The translations under genes were made by a program, and so were the position numbers. Below are positions 33,261-43,702 of a stretch of 64,000 nucleotides of DNA, one piece after another; position 1 is the first letter of the stretch, and every line of letters starts with the position of its first letter. Under the pieces are notes generated by a model that saw nothing but the letters and a program-made list of their open reading frames with translations, made no database searches and was not told the origin of the DNA. The stretch is from Protonemura montana (lineage: Eukaryota > Arthropoda > Insecta > Plecoptera > Nemouridae), in contig OX387606.1 of the NCBI GenBank assembly GCA_947568835.1, positions 21,491,225-21,555,224 on the forward strand, in the 5' to 3' direction.

Positions 33261-36200
33261 ATGATTGGGCGTCTCCTCCTCGTGCTTGCCGTCGCGACGC
33301 TGACGATGCCCGTTGTCGCCAAGCACGACACCCTCGCTGGGGACGAGCACCTGGAAGGGCACGGGGGCATTCACGTCGCGGTATGGAGGTGGCGAGAAGT
33401 CGGCGTCTTCTACACATTCACGATCTTTATTATCATCTGTGGACTAGCCAAGATAGGTAGGCATCATTACGTCATAGGGTGAACACTTAGGGGTGACTAG
33501 GGTTTGCCCAAGATTGGTCACTTATATCTCATACGGTTCGGCAATTATGGATGTTATGAGGTTTAAAAAGCATCAGTTTCAATGGCCTATACACATCTTG
33601 TATGGCCTTACGCTGAAAACACCGAACAATTAGTACGCGTTGCGATTTATTTGAATCCACCTTGTGACACTCGATCAAAATGTTGTTCCAGCTTTCCACC
33701 ATGCACACTTCTTGTCGGCACACATTCCCGAATCATGGTGAGCACTCTTTTTATTGATTCATTTGTGTTTAACGACGCATTTTTTTGACAACGGGCCATG
33801 TGGCACTAGTCTAATGGATTTGGTGAACGAGAAGGTGATGATGAACCTAATCCAGCCTAAAAGGGAGGAGGGGAAACCCGGTGCCGGCACTTGGCCTATT
33901 CTTGTTGAAGAGCACCAAGGAGACCGCCGGTTTAACGTCCCTTCCGAAGGACGGTACCATGCGAACAACAGGATTCCTCCACAAATCCATAATGTCGAGA
34001 GGTTGATAAGCAAGGCGAATTAAGTTGCTGTACTAACTTTCATCCCTCCAACCTCTCTCCCGAACAGAACTGGTCGTGTGTATGATGGTTACCCATCCAA
34101 TACCTGATCCAGCGCAGTGTTGCTTATCTTCGGTGATCTCACGAGGATCGGTGTTTCCAACACGCCCAGCCGTTCGGTGGTCACCCATCGAACACCGCAG
34201 TGTTGCTGAACTTATTAATTACAATATTTAATTATTTGCCTCATCTTTTTCAGCCTTATGATATTAGTTGGTGTAGTTTTTGGAGAAATAATCAGGTTAG
34301 TTCCTGCATTCCTAATGGGTTCAACATGACACTTTAGTTCTGTGACCTAATCACAGTATCCTATTGTAATGCTCCCAGCTTCACCTACCTGCACAAGAAC
34401 ATGGCAGACCACAACGCCACTACCGGTGGCGCTTGCAACGGGACATCAGTTGACTTCGAGATACCCCAGTTCACCACCAGGACATTCTTCTTCGTTTTAC
34501 TACCACCGTAAGCAAGGATAAACACTCGTCCTGCTCTTGGGTTTAAATTACTCAGTCAGCGACTCAGCGCCATTGTTAAACATCCTGAGATTGGCATGAA
34601 AGGTTTAATCAGAGTCCCAGAGCGTAAAGTTCTGAACACAGCTCAACACTAGCGCTGGGTCTCTGAGAAAACATTTGAACCCTAATGGTTCTAACTCATG
34701 TAAATCGCCCTTCGTTCTGACGACCGCTTCTTTGCGTCGGCTGCAGGGTGATTCTGGAGGCCGCCTATTCGCTGTACGACCGAGCCTTTGTGGACAACAT
34801 CGGCACCGTCATGCTGTACGCAGGCGTGGTGAGGACACTTCTGGCATTTCTACCCATTTCATACTTCTCTCCTTTCTACCCATGCCAAGCTAATTGCTGT
34901 TACATTTTTCAGGGAACGCTGATAAACACATTCTCGATTGGTAAGTTGGCAGCTGGCAAATATATCTAAAAAAAATATATGCAATGATAAGCATTCTCTA
35001 AGAAATCCTCCGTCCTCCAGGAGCGCTGCTGTTCCTGTTGTTCCAAGCGGGGGCGTTGGGAGAAATGGTTGTTCCCATGGTCAACGCCGAAGCAATGGAC
35101 AACATGTTGGTCATGGATGAAGCCACGAAGGCTCTGGACCTCACGTTAACCGACTGCCTGGTATTCTCTGCACTCATCTCGGCGGTCGACCCTGTTGCCG
35201 TCCTCGCCATCTTCCAGGAGATCGGCGTCAACAAGGACCTCTACTACCTCGTCTTCGGCGAGTCGCTGTTCAATGGTGAGGGTCTAAGATTAATGGTGAA
35301 AGCACAAGTGATAACGCCAAAAAAATGAGATTTCTATGGTCTAACCCCTACCCAGAGCGGTGATTCGTTGCCCTGGTAATACTCTCAGTAGAAGTAATAC
35401 TCTCACATTATGTAGCACCATGGTAGCACCGCCAAATGACCGCTATAGGTCGGGGTTAAATAATATCGCTGGTCGTATTATGTAGCTCCACAGTAGCACC
35501 GCTATGGCCACTCTAGGTCATTTAGGTCGCTCCAGGCCTGGGTGTGGATTATACTCAGTCTGTCTCTGGTATTAACCCTCCAGACGCGGTGACCGTGGTG
35601 CTCTACTCGACAATGGTGGCGTTCAGCCAGATGCCGACCGTCTCTGGGGGAGAATACGGGCTCGCCGTCCTCGCGTTCTTCGCCTCCAGCCTCGGTGGAC
35701 TCACCATCGGCATCCTCTTCGGCCTGCTCACCGCGCTAATTACACGTACCACACGCGAGATCAGGGGTAAGTTCCAGCACAGGAGGACACGCGTCGTCCC
35801 TGGAAGACAGGAAGCTGATTTCCTTGTTTCTCGCTCTTTCCAGTGGTGGAGCCTCTGGCTGTCCTCGGCATAGCGTACCTCTCTTACCTGACGGCAGAAC
35901 TCTTCCACTTCTCGGGAATCATCAGGTGAGCTGCCAGTGATTAATGTTGCTGTCACTTGCCGGCAAGGAATGGATTGCTGGCAAGGAGTGAATTGCCAGT
36001 ATGGACTGATGACATAGAATGCTGTAACCGTTCCAGTATAATCGGGTGCGGTCTGACGCAGGCGCACTACGCACTCAAGAACATCTCCCACAAGTCGTAC
36101 ATCACAGTAATCTACTTCACCAAGATGTTAAGGTGAGAAGTCATGTCAAGCGAGTCGGCGATATGGGTGACTCAAGGTTTGCTATTTTCTTTGTAAAGCT

Positions 36201-39200
36201 ACACACATGTAAAGATGCATTTGAGGAGAAATTGAAGTATTTTAGTAGTCTTTCAATAACCTACCTCACTAGTTTAGCACTTGTTTTGAAAACAAAATTA
36301 CAACTGGGTTTTTACTGGGTAAACACAACTGATTATTCCCGACGTTTCGCAACTTATGCCTGTTACTTTATCAAATTATGAAAGTAGTCGTGACATTTCT
36401 CTGATAACAAAAGAAACACACAAATAAAACAATTGGTACGTCTAGACGCCCTCAATGCATCTTAACAAAAACAGGGTTGATAATTCAAAGTGACCTAACA
36501 TATTTAGCATTTTTGATAAAAAATGACTCCGAAAAATTGGGTTCCCTCGGGTTGCCCCTTATCCATTCCAGACTAGGTCAGGTTCAGCATCACCCACTTC
36601 TTCACCGAAGCCATTATACCACAGCCGCATGACCCAGTGCGTCGTTAAACACAACAAGCCAATAAATAGAAGATAAATCTAATTTTTCCCAGCTGGGCGA
36701 GGTACACGCTTCCCTCAAAAGAGCCGACAGTCTTTGTTTCTGATACACCATCTCTATGACCTCCCCTTGTCGCAGCTCCACTAGCGACGCCATAATCTTC
36801 TTGTTCCTGGGCATGGTGGTGGTGGCCGATCACCACGTCTGGCACACCGGCTTTGTGCTCTGGACGCTGGCACTGTGTCTGCTCTGTCGCTTCGCTGGCG
36901 TCTACGTCCTGACTGCGTTGGCCAACGCGTTCCGTGTGTCGCCCATCAACCTGCAGGAGCAGTTTCTGATGGCGTACGGTGGACTGCGCGGTGCAGTCGC
37001 GTTCTCCTTGGTGCAGATGTTGGACCCGAAGACAGTCGAGCCTCGCCAGGTGTTTGTCACCACCACCCTAGTCGTCATCTTCTTCACCGTCTTCATTCAG
37101 GTGAGGATTGAGAGATGGAGGTTGTCTATCTTCTCCCCTTTGCTGTTCTTGAGGCGAAGTTTGGTCAGTTAAACGCTATTTTCCCTATGTCTGTAGGGCG
37201 CCTCAATAAAACCCTTGGTGAGTTGGCTGAAGATAAAGAAGGACGTCGCTGGGCCGAAGCAGATGGTCGATGAAATCAATGAAAATGTGAGTGGTGCCAA
37301 CATTGGACCCTGTTGTTATTTGTACTTCAGAGCTGTCCAGTTCTTTGTTCCTAACCGATGATCGACTCTTGTGATTTTGTGCCAGATTATAAGCAACTTG
37401 ATGGCCGGCGTCGAGGAAATCACAGGCATCCGGGGCGATAACTACTTCCGGGTACAAACGATTAACCTAACTTCTTTACTTGCCTCTTCTTGTGGGAATA
37501 GAACGAGCAACGTAAGACTGAAATTGATTCTCATTTCCAGCAAAAGTTCGAGTTTCTGGATGAACATTACATGCAAAAGATATTTCTTGGTCCAGATCTC
37601 GAGAACGACCTGACCAAACTCTACAAGAAGCTCACTCTGGTGTAAGTTACAACGGTACAACTCGAACAACAGGATTCCTCCACAAATCCATGCTGTCGAG
37701 AGGTTGATAAGCAAGGCGAGTGAAGTTGCTGTACTAACTTTCATCCCTCCAACCTCTCTCCCGGACAGAACTGGGCATGTGTATGATGGTCACCCATCCA
37801 ATACTTGACCGAGCGCAGTTGTTGTGATCTGACTAGGTCCGGTGGCTGCACAGGAACACCGTTATGGTGGGACTCATGAAGGGCGTACTGGCAGAGTGAC
37901 TGGCCAAAAGGCATGGGGGCGCATATCCTGCCATGATCCTCTTATGGTCGAGCTTCCTTTGGTCAGGTTAGGTTAGATTCTTCTTCCACCCCATTAGAAG
38001 CGTTTTAACGGGACTTGGTCCATCCTCCTCCCCTCTCTTGTCGCCAATTACTTCAAACTCTCTAACCCTGCAACCCCCGACACTTTGTCTCCAGCGAGCA
38101 CTTCGCCCACCTGTACGGCCCAGTGGCGCTCGTCGAGGACCAGAACGCTGATCTTCTGCGCCAAGCCACGCGCCAAGGCGACCCTCCTGCGTGCGCCTCG
38201 ATGACCGACGTCATCCGTAACGACTCGATGCAGCGACGCCGCAAGACGTCAGCGCCTCGCAAGGAGTCGGTGGGGAGCATGACGTTGTCCCCCGGTGTCC
38301 AGATAAGGGTGCGGGATGGAAGGCGGGGGACGGCGCACAACGAGCGGATCTCAAATCAGACTCCCGTCGACTTCTCCAAGGCTGAGGATCTGAGGAAAGC
38401 GTTCAAAAATTACCCGGGACGGAAGGTAGGTTCGAACCATCTGATGCATATTTATTTATGAGAGATTTATTATTGTCATTGGGTTTACAGGTTTAGTCAG
38501 AGTCACAGCGCTAATGTTAAACGTCCTGTCATTGGGTTTACAGGTTTAGTCAGAGTCACAGCGCTAATGTTAAACGTCCTGTCATATGGTTTACAGGTTT
38601 AGTCAGAGTCCCAGCGCTAATGTTAAACGTTCTTCCATTGGGTTTACAGGTTTAGTCAGACTAACAGCGCTACTGTTAAACGTCCTGCCATGGGTTTACA
38701 GGTTTAGCCAGAGTCACAGCGCTAATGTTAAACGTCCTTCCATCGGGTTTACAGGTTAAGTCAGAGTCACAGCGCTAATGTTAAACGTCCTGTCATTGGG
38801 TTTATAGGTTTAGTCAGAGTCACAGGACTAATGTTAAACGTCCTGCCATGGGTTTACAGGTTTAGTCAGGTCACAGCGCTAATGTTAAACATCCTGCCAT
38901 TGGGTTTACAGGTTTAGTCAGAGTCACAGCGCTAATATTAAACGTCCTGACATTGGGTTTACAGGTTTAGTCAGAGTCACAGCGTTAATATTAAACGTCC
39001 TGACATTGGGTTTACAGGTTTAGTCAGAGTCACAGCACCAATCGTAAAGTGTTGTTGCGGTAAATACCGATCGATCAACACTGATACAGACGAACATGGT
39101 ATTTGCCACTAGGTGGGAGCCAACGTCTTTAATAGGAGAATAGAAATGTCATGTCGTAATTTCTTGCAGATTCCACGCAAATGGGGCTGGATTGTGCTCA

Positions 39201-40378
39201 AATAGTCTTTATCAGTGCGTAACATATTATATTATTGATATCTAACTTCATGTCTATTTTAACGATGGTCACACGCGCTATAGGGTGATGGCTACCATAA
39301 CCACTTTTTGCCGGCCCGTTTGCTCAGCAGAACGTTTAACATAAGCGCTGGGATTGTGGGAATGTTACAGAAGTAACAAAGGAAGTAAAAATGTAACTAT
39401 CCCGAACTGAAGAAACACTTCTCCCGAAAAAATGAACTGGAAGGCGTTTCTTTGTCTCAGTTTCCCAGCCGCGAGCCCGACGAAGGCCAGCAGCTGCGTG
39501 CGCAGCTTCTGCAGCGTCACATGACTGCGCGCGCAATCACGGCAGTGGTGAACCGTTTGTCGCTGCCCGGCGCAGAGCACTGGTCGCTGCCCACGGATAG
39601 GCGCACTCTGCCCGCTGCCCTCGGCCTCGTGGACGCAGGTAACGCGGGTTCGAGAATCGCTACCGAAAACCAAGTATTTTTCTTATCGTTCCAAAATGAC
39701 TATCAAACGTCGTATTTTTCTTGCACCCAAACGGTTTGGCGTGTTGGAAACACCGGTTCTCGTGAGATCACCGAAGTTAAGCAACACTGCGCTAGGTCAG
39801 GTATTGGATGGGTGACCGTCATATACATGACCAGTTCTGTTCGGGAGAGAGGTTGGAGGGATGAAAGTTAGTACAGCAACTTCACTTTCCTTGCTTATCA
39901 ACCTCTCGACAGCATGGATTTGTGGAGGAATTCTGCTGTTCGAGTTGTACCGTCCTTCGAAAGGGACGTTAAGCCGGTGGTCCCCTTGGTGCTCTTCGAC
40001 AGGAGTAGGCTACGTGCCGGCACCGGGTTTCCCCTCCTCCCTTCTAGTCTATGTTAGATTCATCATCATCCTCATCATCATCCGCTCATTCACCGACGCC
40101 ATTAGACCAGTGCCGCAGTTGTCAAAACAGTGCGTCGTTAAACACCACAAATCATCAATCATCTTTTTCTTGCAGAACTCGAGGAGTTTTACCCCGAAGA
40201 GGCCGAGGGTCTGGACGCGATCATGCAGCGCGCGTCGCTACGTCGCCAACGCTCGTTGCCCAACGGTACTGCCAGCACCCTTGATCCAATGCCCAACCCA
40301 TTCTCTACGCGGCCAACGCCTGCGCTGGCCAACATCGACGAGACTGAGATGGAGGAGATCGCCCTTTACAAAGTTTAG
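33261..40378 (+). CDS. SLC9A: Na+/H+ exchanger, tandem copy A (17 exons, complete)
   Basis: Exons: 33261-33456, 33692-33737, 34254-34295, 34379-34507, 34747-34828, 34913-34940, 35021-35275, 35584-35766, 35844-35925, 36037-36132, 36776-37100, 37197-37286, 37386-37451, 37541-37641, 38095-38425, 39461-39638, 40176-40378. Every phase joins, giving 810 aa. The ATG gives a classic signal peptide ([16 protein letters not shown]), usual in plasma-membrane NHEs. Transport-domain hallmarks: FVLLPPVILEA (TM4 inhibitor region, about 133-142), SAVDPVAVL (Asp231), FGESLFND with Glu255 and Asp260 matching the NHE1 E262/D267 ion site, and [13 protein letters not shown] with Arg451 matching NHE1 R425. NATT and NGTS sequons lie in the first large loop. 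The cytoplasmic tail has basic Ser/Thr clusters (RRRKTS, LRRQRS) suggesting kinase control. An AATAAA lies about 200 bp downstream. The NHE subfamily is not resolved by eye. Confidence 0.94.
33762..34212 (-). mobile_element. 5S-derived SINE with duplicated head, exchanger A intron 2
   Basis: The minus-strand copy begins at its tail (TGTTTAACGACGCATTTTTT) and ends with two head segments in tandem. Each head has a GGTCACCCATC/GGTTACCCATCC box and an AACTTCGGTGATCTC-like box, the outer one truncated. It fills most of the intron. Confidence 0.8.
36290..36500 (-). repeat. Dispersed repeat family C copy
   Basis: TTTTACTGGGTAAACACAAC, GACGTTTCGCAACTTATGCC, TGTTACTTTATCAAATTATG and GACATTTCTCTGATAACAAA match the family C landmarks. 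It lies in exchanger A intron 10. Confidence 0.65.
36590..36665 (+). repeat. SINE tail fragment
   Basis: CACCGAAGCCATTATACCAC followed by CAGTGCGTCGTTAAACACAA is the last part of the 5S-derived SINE, without head or body. It lies about 110 bp before the exon 11 acceptor of exchanger A. Confidence 0.7.
37648..37850 (-). mobile_element. 5S-derived SINE fragment just after the exon 14 donor
   Basis: Body and head landmarks (CCACAAATCCATGCTGTCGA, ATGATGGTCACCCATCCAAT) occur on the minus strand, starting about six bases beyond the GTAAGT of exchanger A intron 14. The tail half is absent and the head end is diverged. Confidence 0.75.
38475..39042 (+). repeat. 53-bp satellite array, about 11 copies
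   Basis: Tandem copies of a unit containing GGTTTACAGGTTTAGTCAGA, then GTCACAGCGCTAATGTTAAA, then CGTCCTG-CATT. Units differ by point changes and one-base indels. The array fills the first half of exchanger A intron 15. The inverted form recurs at 63378-64000, and part of the unit equals the end of family B. Confidence 0.9.
39075..39350 (-). repeat. Dispersed repeat family B copy adjoining the satellite
   Basis: Degenerate inverted copy with TAATTTCTTGCAGATTCCAC, GTGATGGCTACCATAACCAC and CCGGCCCGTTTGCTCAGCAG, then AACGTTTAACATAAGCGC. It abuts the 53-bp array in exchanger A intron 15, linking array and element. Confidence 0.65.
39738..40165 (+). mobile_element. 5S-derived SINE, full length, exchanger A intron 16
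   Basis: A clean sense copy with head (GGTTTGGCGTGTTGGAAACA, AAGTTAAGCAACACTGCG, TATTGGATGGGTGACC), full body and tail (AGTGCGTCGTTAAACACCAC). The tail ends only about 10-15 bases before the TTTTTCTTGCAG acceptor of exon 17, so the SINE supplies the branch-point region. Confidence 0.9.
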
Positions 40379-40580
40379 TGCAACGTTCAAGTGAAACGTT
40401 CAAGTGCATGGAAAACAACGTTGGTGCGTGATTTGACTTGCGTGGGATTTAGATGCGATCAGTGGATGTCATCTGCTGCGTACAATCCCTAGAACACTTT
40501 GTTCGAACATCATAAGTAATTATCAAGAGAATAGCAACGATAATTAGTTTGTCAGATTTCCAGGTAGAAATTGCAACCAG

Positions 40581-40586
40581 AATAAA
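40581..40586 (+). promoter_or_regulatory. Polyadenylation signal AATAAA for exchanger A
   Basis: A canonical AATAAA lies about 200 bases after the TAG stop of exchanger A, with GT-rich sequence downstream. It is the first such hexamer after the stop. Confidence 0.5.
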
Positions 40587-41280
40587 GTAAGTGATGTTCA
40601 GTAACAGGTATATAAATAGCAACTAAGCTGTGCTATAGAATGAGTTACGTTGTAAGCAATTTGCTAAAGTGCACTTTGGCTACTTAATAGGGGAGAATAA
40701 TTGTGAATCTGAAATAGGCGGGATAAGGTTGAAAGAAGAAGAAGTGACATGCTTTCGGCCGGTGGTAAAATCAGTGTTTGCTATCAAGATCAAGACAAAC
40801 AGGTCCAACCATGTGCTAAAGTATAATTGTCATAATTTCAGGTTTCTGGAATATATATATTTTTTATTGTAAATTAGTATTGGTTCCTTGCATATGAACA
40901 TAGCTCACAAATAACACCCATGCAGACAACATTCCTCCTTGCATGTTAGTATTGGGAGCTGGGACTCGGATCCACTTTTCCGTGACATTAATAACTACAT
41001 TCATTTTAATCATGTTTAGTAAAACAATTCAATTAAGATTTACAATAGCGTGCACTTATTTAATGCACTTGGCAGTAAAAATATGATGAAATGAAAACCA
41101 TTCTATTTGCCGTTTATTTTATGTCTGTACATACATTGAAATTGCATTGCGCCCACGCACGATAAAAGATAGGCAGTAAAAATTGCATTGTCTTAACTCA
41201 AGCCATTCACTGTTGTGTTTTTGGATTTGGTACGCGCCAGTTCTTGACCTTGAGATTGTTTTTTATTGAATTATTTTAAT

Positions 41281-41720
41281 TACTGTTTGGCTTGGCGTTT
41301 TGGAATCATCGGTTCTCGTGAGATCATCGAAGTTAAGCAACACTGCGCTGGGTCAGGTATTGGATGGGTGATCATCATAACCATGACCAGTTTTGTTCGG
41401 GAGAGAGACTGGAGGGAGAAAAGCTAGTGCATAACCTCTCGACAACATGGGTTTGTTACCGTCCTTCGGAAGAGACCTTAAGCAGGTGGGGACCACCTGC
41501 TTAAGGTCTCTTCCGACCAAGGGGACCTTGGTGGTCTCTTCCACCAAGGGGACCTTGGTGGTCTTCGACAGGAGCAGGCTACGTGCCGGCACCGGATTTC
41601 GTCTCCTCTTTTCTAGGCTAGATGTTGATCATCCTTATCATCAACCACTCATTTACCGAAGCCGTTATGCCAGTGCCACAGGGTCCGTTGTGAAAACAGT
41701 GCGTCGTTAAACACCACAAT
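41281..41720 (+). mobile_element. 5S-derived SINE with internal rearrangement
   Basis: The head (CTCGTGAGATCATCGAAGTT) and tail (AGTGCGTCGTTAAACACCAC) are both present. The central body near 41465-41565 has tandem and inverted duplications of CCAAGGGGACC / GGTCTCTTCC motifs, which create a local hairpin. Confidence 0.85.
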
Positions 41721-41744
41721 CACAGTCCGATGGTGTCCTCCGAA

Positions 41745-41906
41745 TCATTTGTCTTTGAAGCGGCGGAGCTTCCAGAGATAGAATAAAATGTTTAAGGTTT
41801 TGAAGAGGACAGCGTAGCACAGCCCGAAGAGGACGGTGATGCCCAGTAGCAGAAGATGTCTCTCTGCCGTCGCGTCGTCTACCTCCATCAGGCAAGCGAG
41901 GCCGAG
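41745..41906 (-). CDS. Orphan C-terminal exon or small membrane ORF, unrecognised
   Basis: On the minus strand, CCCGGACAG may act as an acceptor at 41907-41908. It is followed by 53 open codons and TGA. The product reads LGLACLMEVDDATAERH, then a strong hydrophobic span (LLLLGITVLFGLCYAVLF), then a basic tail (WKLRRFKDK). Composition is that of a genuine type I or last transmembrane segment with a cytoplasmic stop-transfer end. From the internal ATG at 41888 it would be a 47-aa microprotein. No upstream minus-strand exon was found before exchanger B starts at 43703. It may be a terminal exon of a small gene, a pseudogene remnant or a standalone small ORF. Confidence 0.35.
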   Translation of the reverse strand, partial: LGLACLMEVDDATAERHLLLLGITVLFGLCYAVLFKTLNILFYLWKLRRFKDK

Positions 41907-43702
41907 CTGTCCGGGACATAAGACGCAGTTGCATTAAGCAGGAAAATGCTGGCATCACTAACGAATTATGCGATGAATATTTTCCGAAAAAATTGTATTG
42001 GTAAATGTGTGAATACCAGATGTTCTAATATTCGTTTTCAAATTCGAATTCACCATTTTGATATTCGACAATTGGAAGTTTCTTATTTCCTTTGAACAAG
42101 CAGTACTTTTGATGGCTAAGCCTTTTAGTGCTGGGTATTAAAATATTAAAAACTATTTCAAGATAGTCTTGCTAGAAAAACGGTCGAAGGACATATTTGA
42201 GAGGCCTGAACAGGGAAACTATTCAAACTTTTGAATGGGTTCATAAAAATTTTGGCGAATCAAAATCACATGTGAACAATTTAAAGCAAGAGGCAAGAAC
42301 CGGTTCACTTTACTAATGTCCTCCCCTAAACCCCACAAAAAAATATTATTATACTTTAAGCCTGAAGATTTTGGGAACTATGGATACATTTAGTATCTTT
42401 TCTTTTTTCAAATTTGACAGGTGCTTGCATGCAACACGAGGTTGAACAAAGACAAGACATATCAAGATAACGAGTAGCAATTGTTGTGATTTTCACCTCA
42501 GTAAGTCATAACAAATGCATGAAAGTTTGATTGTTATCGATCGCCGGCACATTCACTTTCTGTCATAAATAAGTGAACGCTTTGCCCTCCTTCAAGCGGA
42601 CCCATATTACCACGTCGCGCGCCGTCACAACTTGGCCCTGCTACCTGTATGTTCACAAACACACACACCATGCACATGTCGGGACAGCCTTTAATCTCAT
42701 CGTCTTATCTCTGTATCCCTTTCTTGTCTAACTTGAGACATGACAGCAACAGATGAATGATCGAGCAGTGATATTACCATGCCAGGGGCCGGAGTGCTTC
42801 TGAACTAGGAAGATCCCTACAACCTTCCGAAGATCTAGATCCTTCGACGCAAGTGTAAGTACACAAAGTACTCACAAACATAATTCTAATCCGAAGTGCG
42901 CTGAGTACCTTAATATGATATCTGTCAGTTATGTCACTAGATGGGATTTAAAGGCTTAACAAACACTTGCCACAGTAAAAGTTAGGTAACGTTACATCTA
43001 ATCCACACGTAGCACTGTCCTAATTTTTCGTGAACTGTCCGGCAACACCCACAATTAATACTGGCATTGTTATTTCCATTTCGCGGTGATAATTATGTGA
43101 CAATTACCTGCGATTCTAGGACAGTTAGTGTAGATACGGGGAAAGGTTCGGTCCCTCGGGCTGGTCGACGATAGGTTGGTATTGTATCATGTTTGAAAAG
43201 CACAACCATTAGTATAGCGGCGGTAATTGACTTGTTTGCCTGGCTAGAGCGTCGAGTCACTTTCAAGTGTGGAAAAGCGCGAAGTGCACGAGTGTTGTTC
43301 TTGCATGTTGGCAATGCGTGGGCCGCTCTGTGCGTGGAGGGACAATACTCTGTGCTGTGGATGCTCTACGGTCCAAGCGTAGAGTTACAAACGAGCGAAG
43401 AAGAACAGTGGATGTGTCTCTAGCACACTCAACTTAAAACAATTTAACGACACACTTATCTTGACAGTGATCGGTTTCGATACAGGTATGCAATTAGCTG
43501 CATTTTATTAATGATCGATTGATTTTAATGAAATACTTCAATGGGTGCCTAAGGTATTACAATAACGCTATCTCACCTGAGATAAATGAGGCCATATCTC
43601 GCAAGTTGCATTACGCGTAAATCTCAGATACGGGAGATTTTTCTCTCTCTTCGCCCAGATAGCCGGTGTGGAGCGCACTTGCACGCGGGGCGTCGTCGTG
43701 CG

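Larger units (their letters stand above)
40379..43702. other. Intergenic region between the exchanger copies
   Basis: It contains the 3' end of copy A, a SINE at 41281-41720 and one orphan exon-like frame on the minus strand at 41745-41906. The remainder (about 41960-43700) shows no further exons. A GC-richer patch at 43240-43420 may be the 5' UTR of copy B. Confidence 0.45.

Noticed and set aside
39861..40394. 177-codon open frame on the plus strand
   Set aside because: It reads through the SINE body in exchanger A intron 16; the same peptide recurs in other SINE copies and it overlaps the true exon 17 in another frame.
43193..43423. 76-codon open frame upstream of exchanger B
   Set aside because: It has a TTG start and no protein-like pattern; it is more likely 5' UTR or chance.
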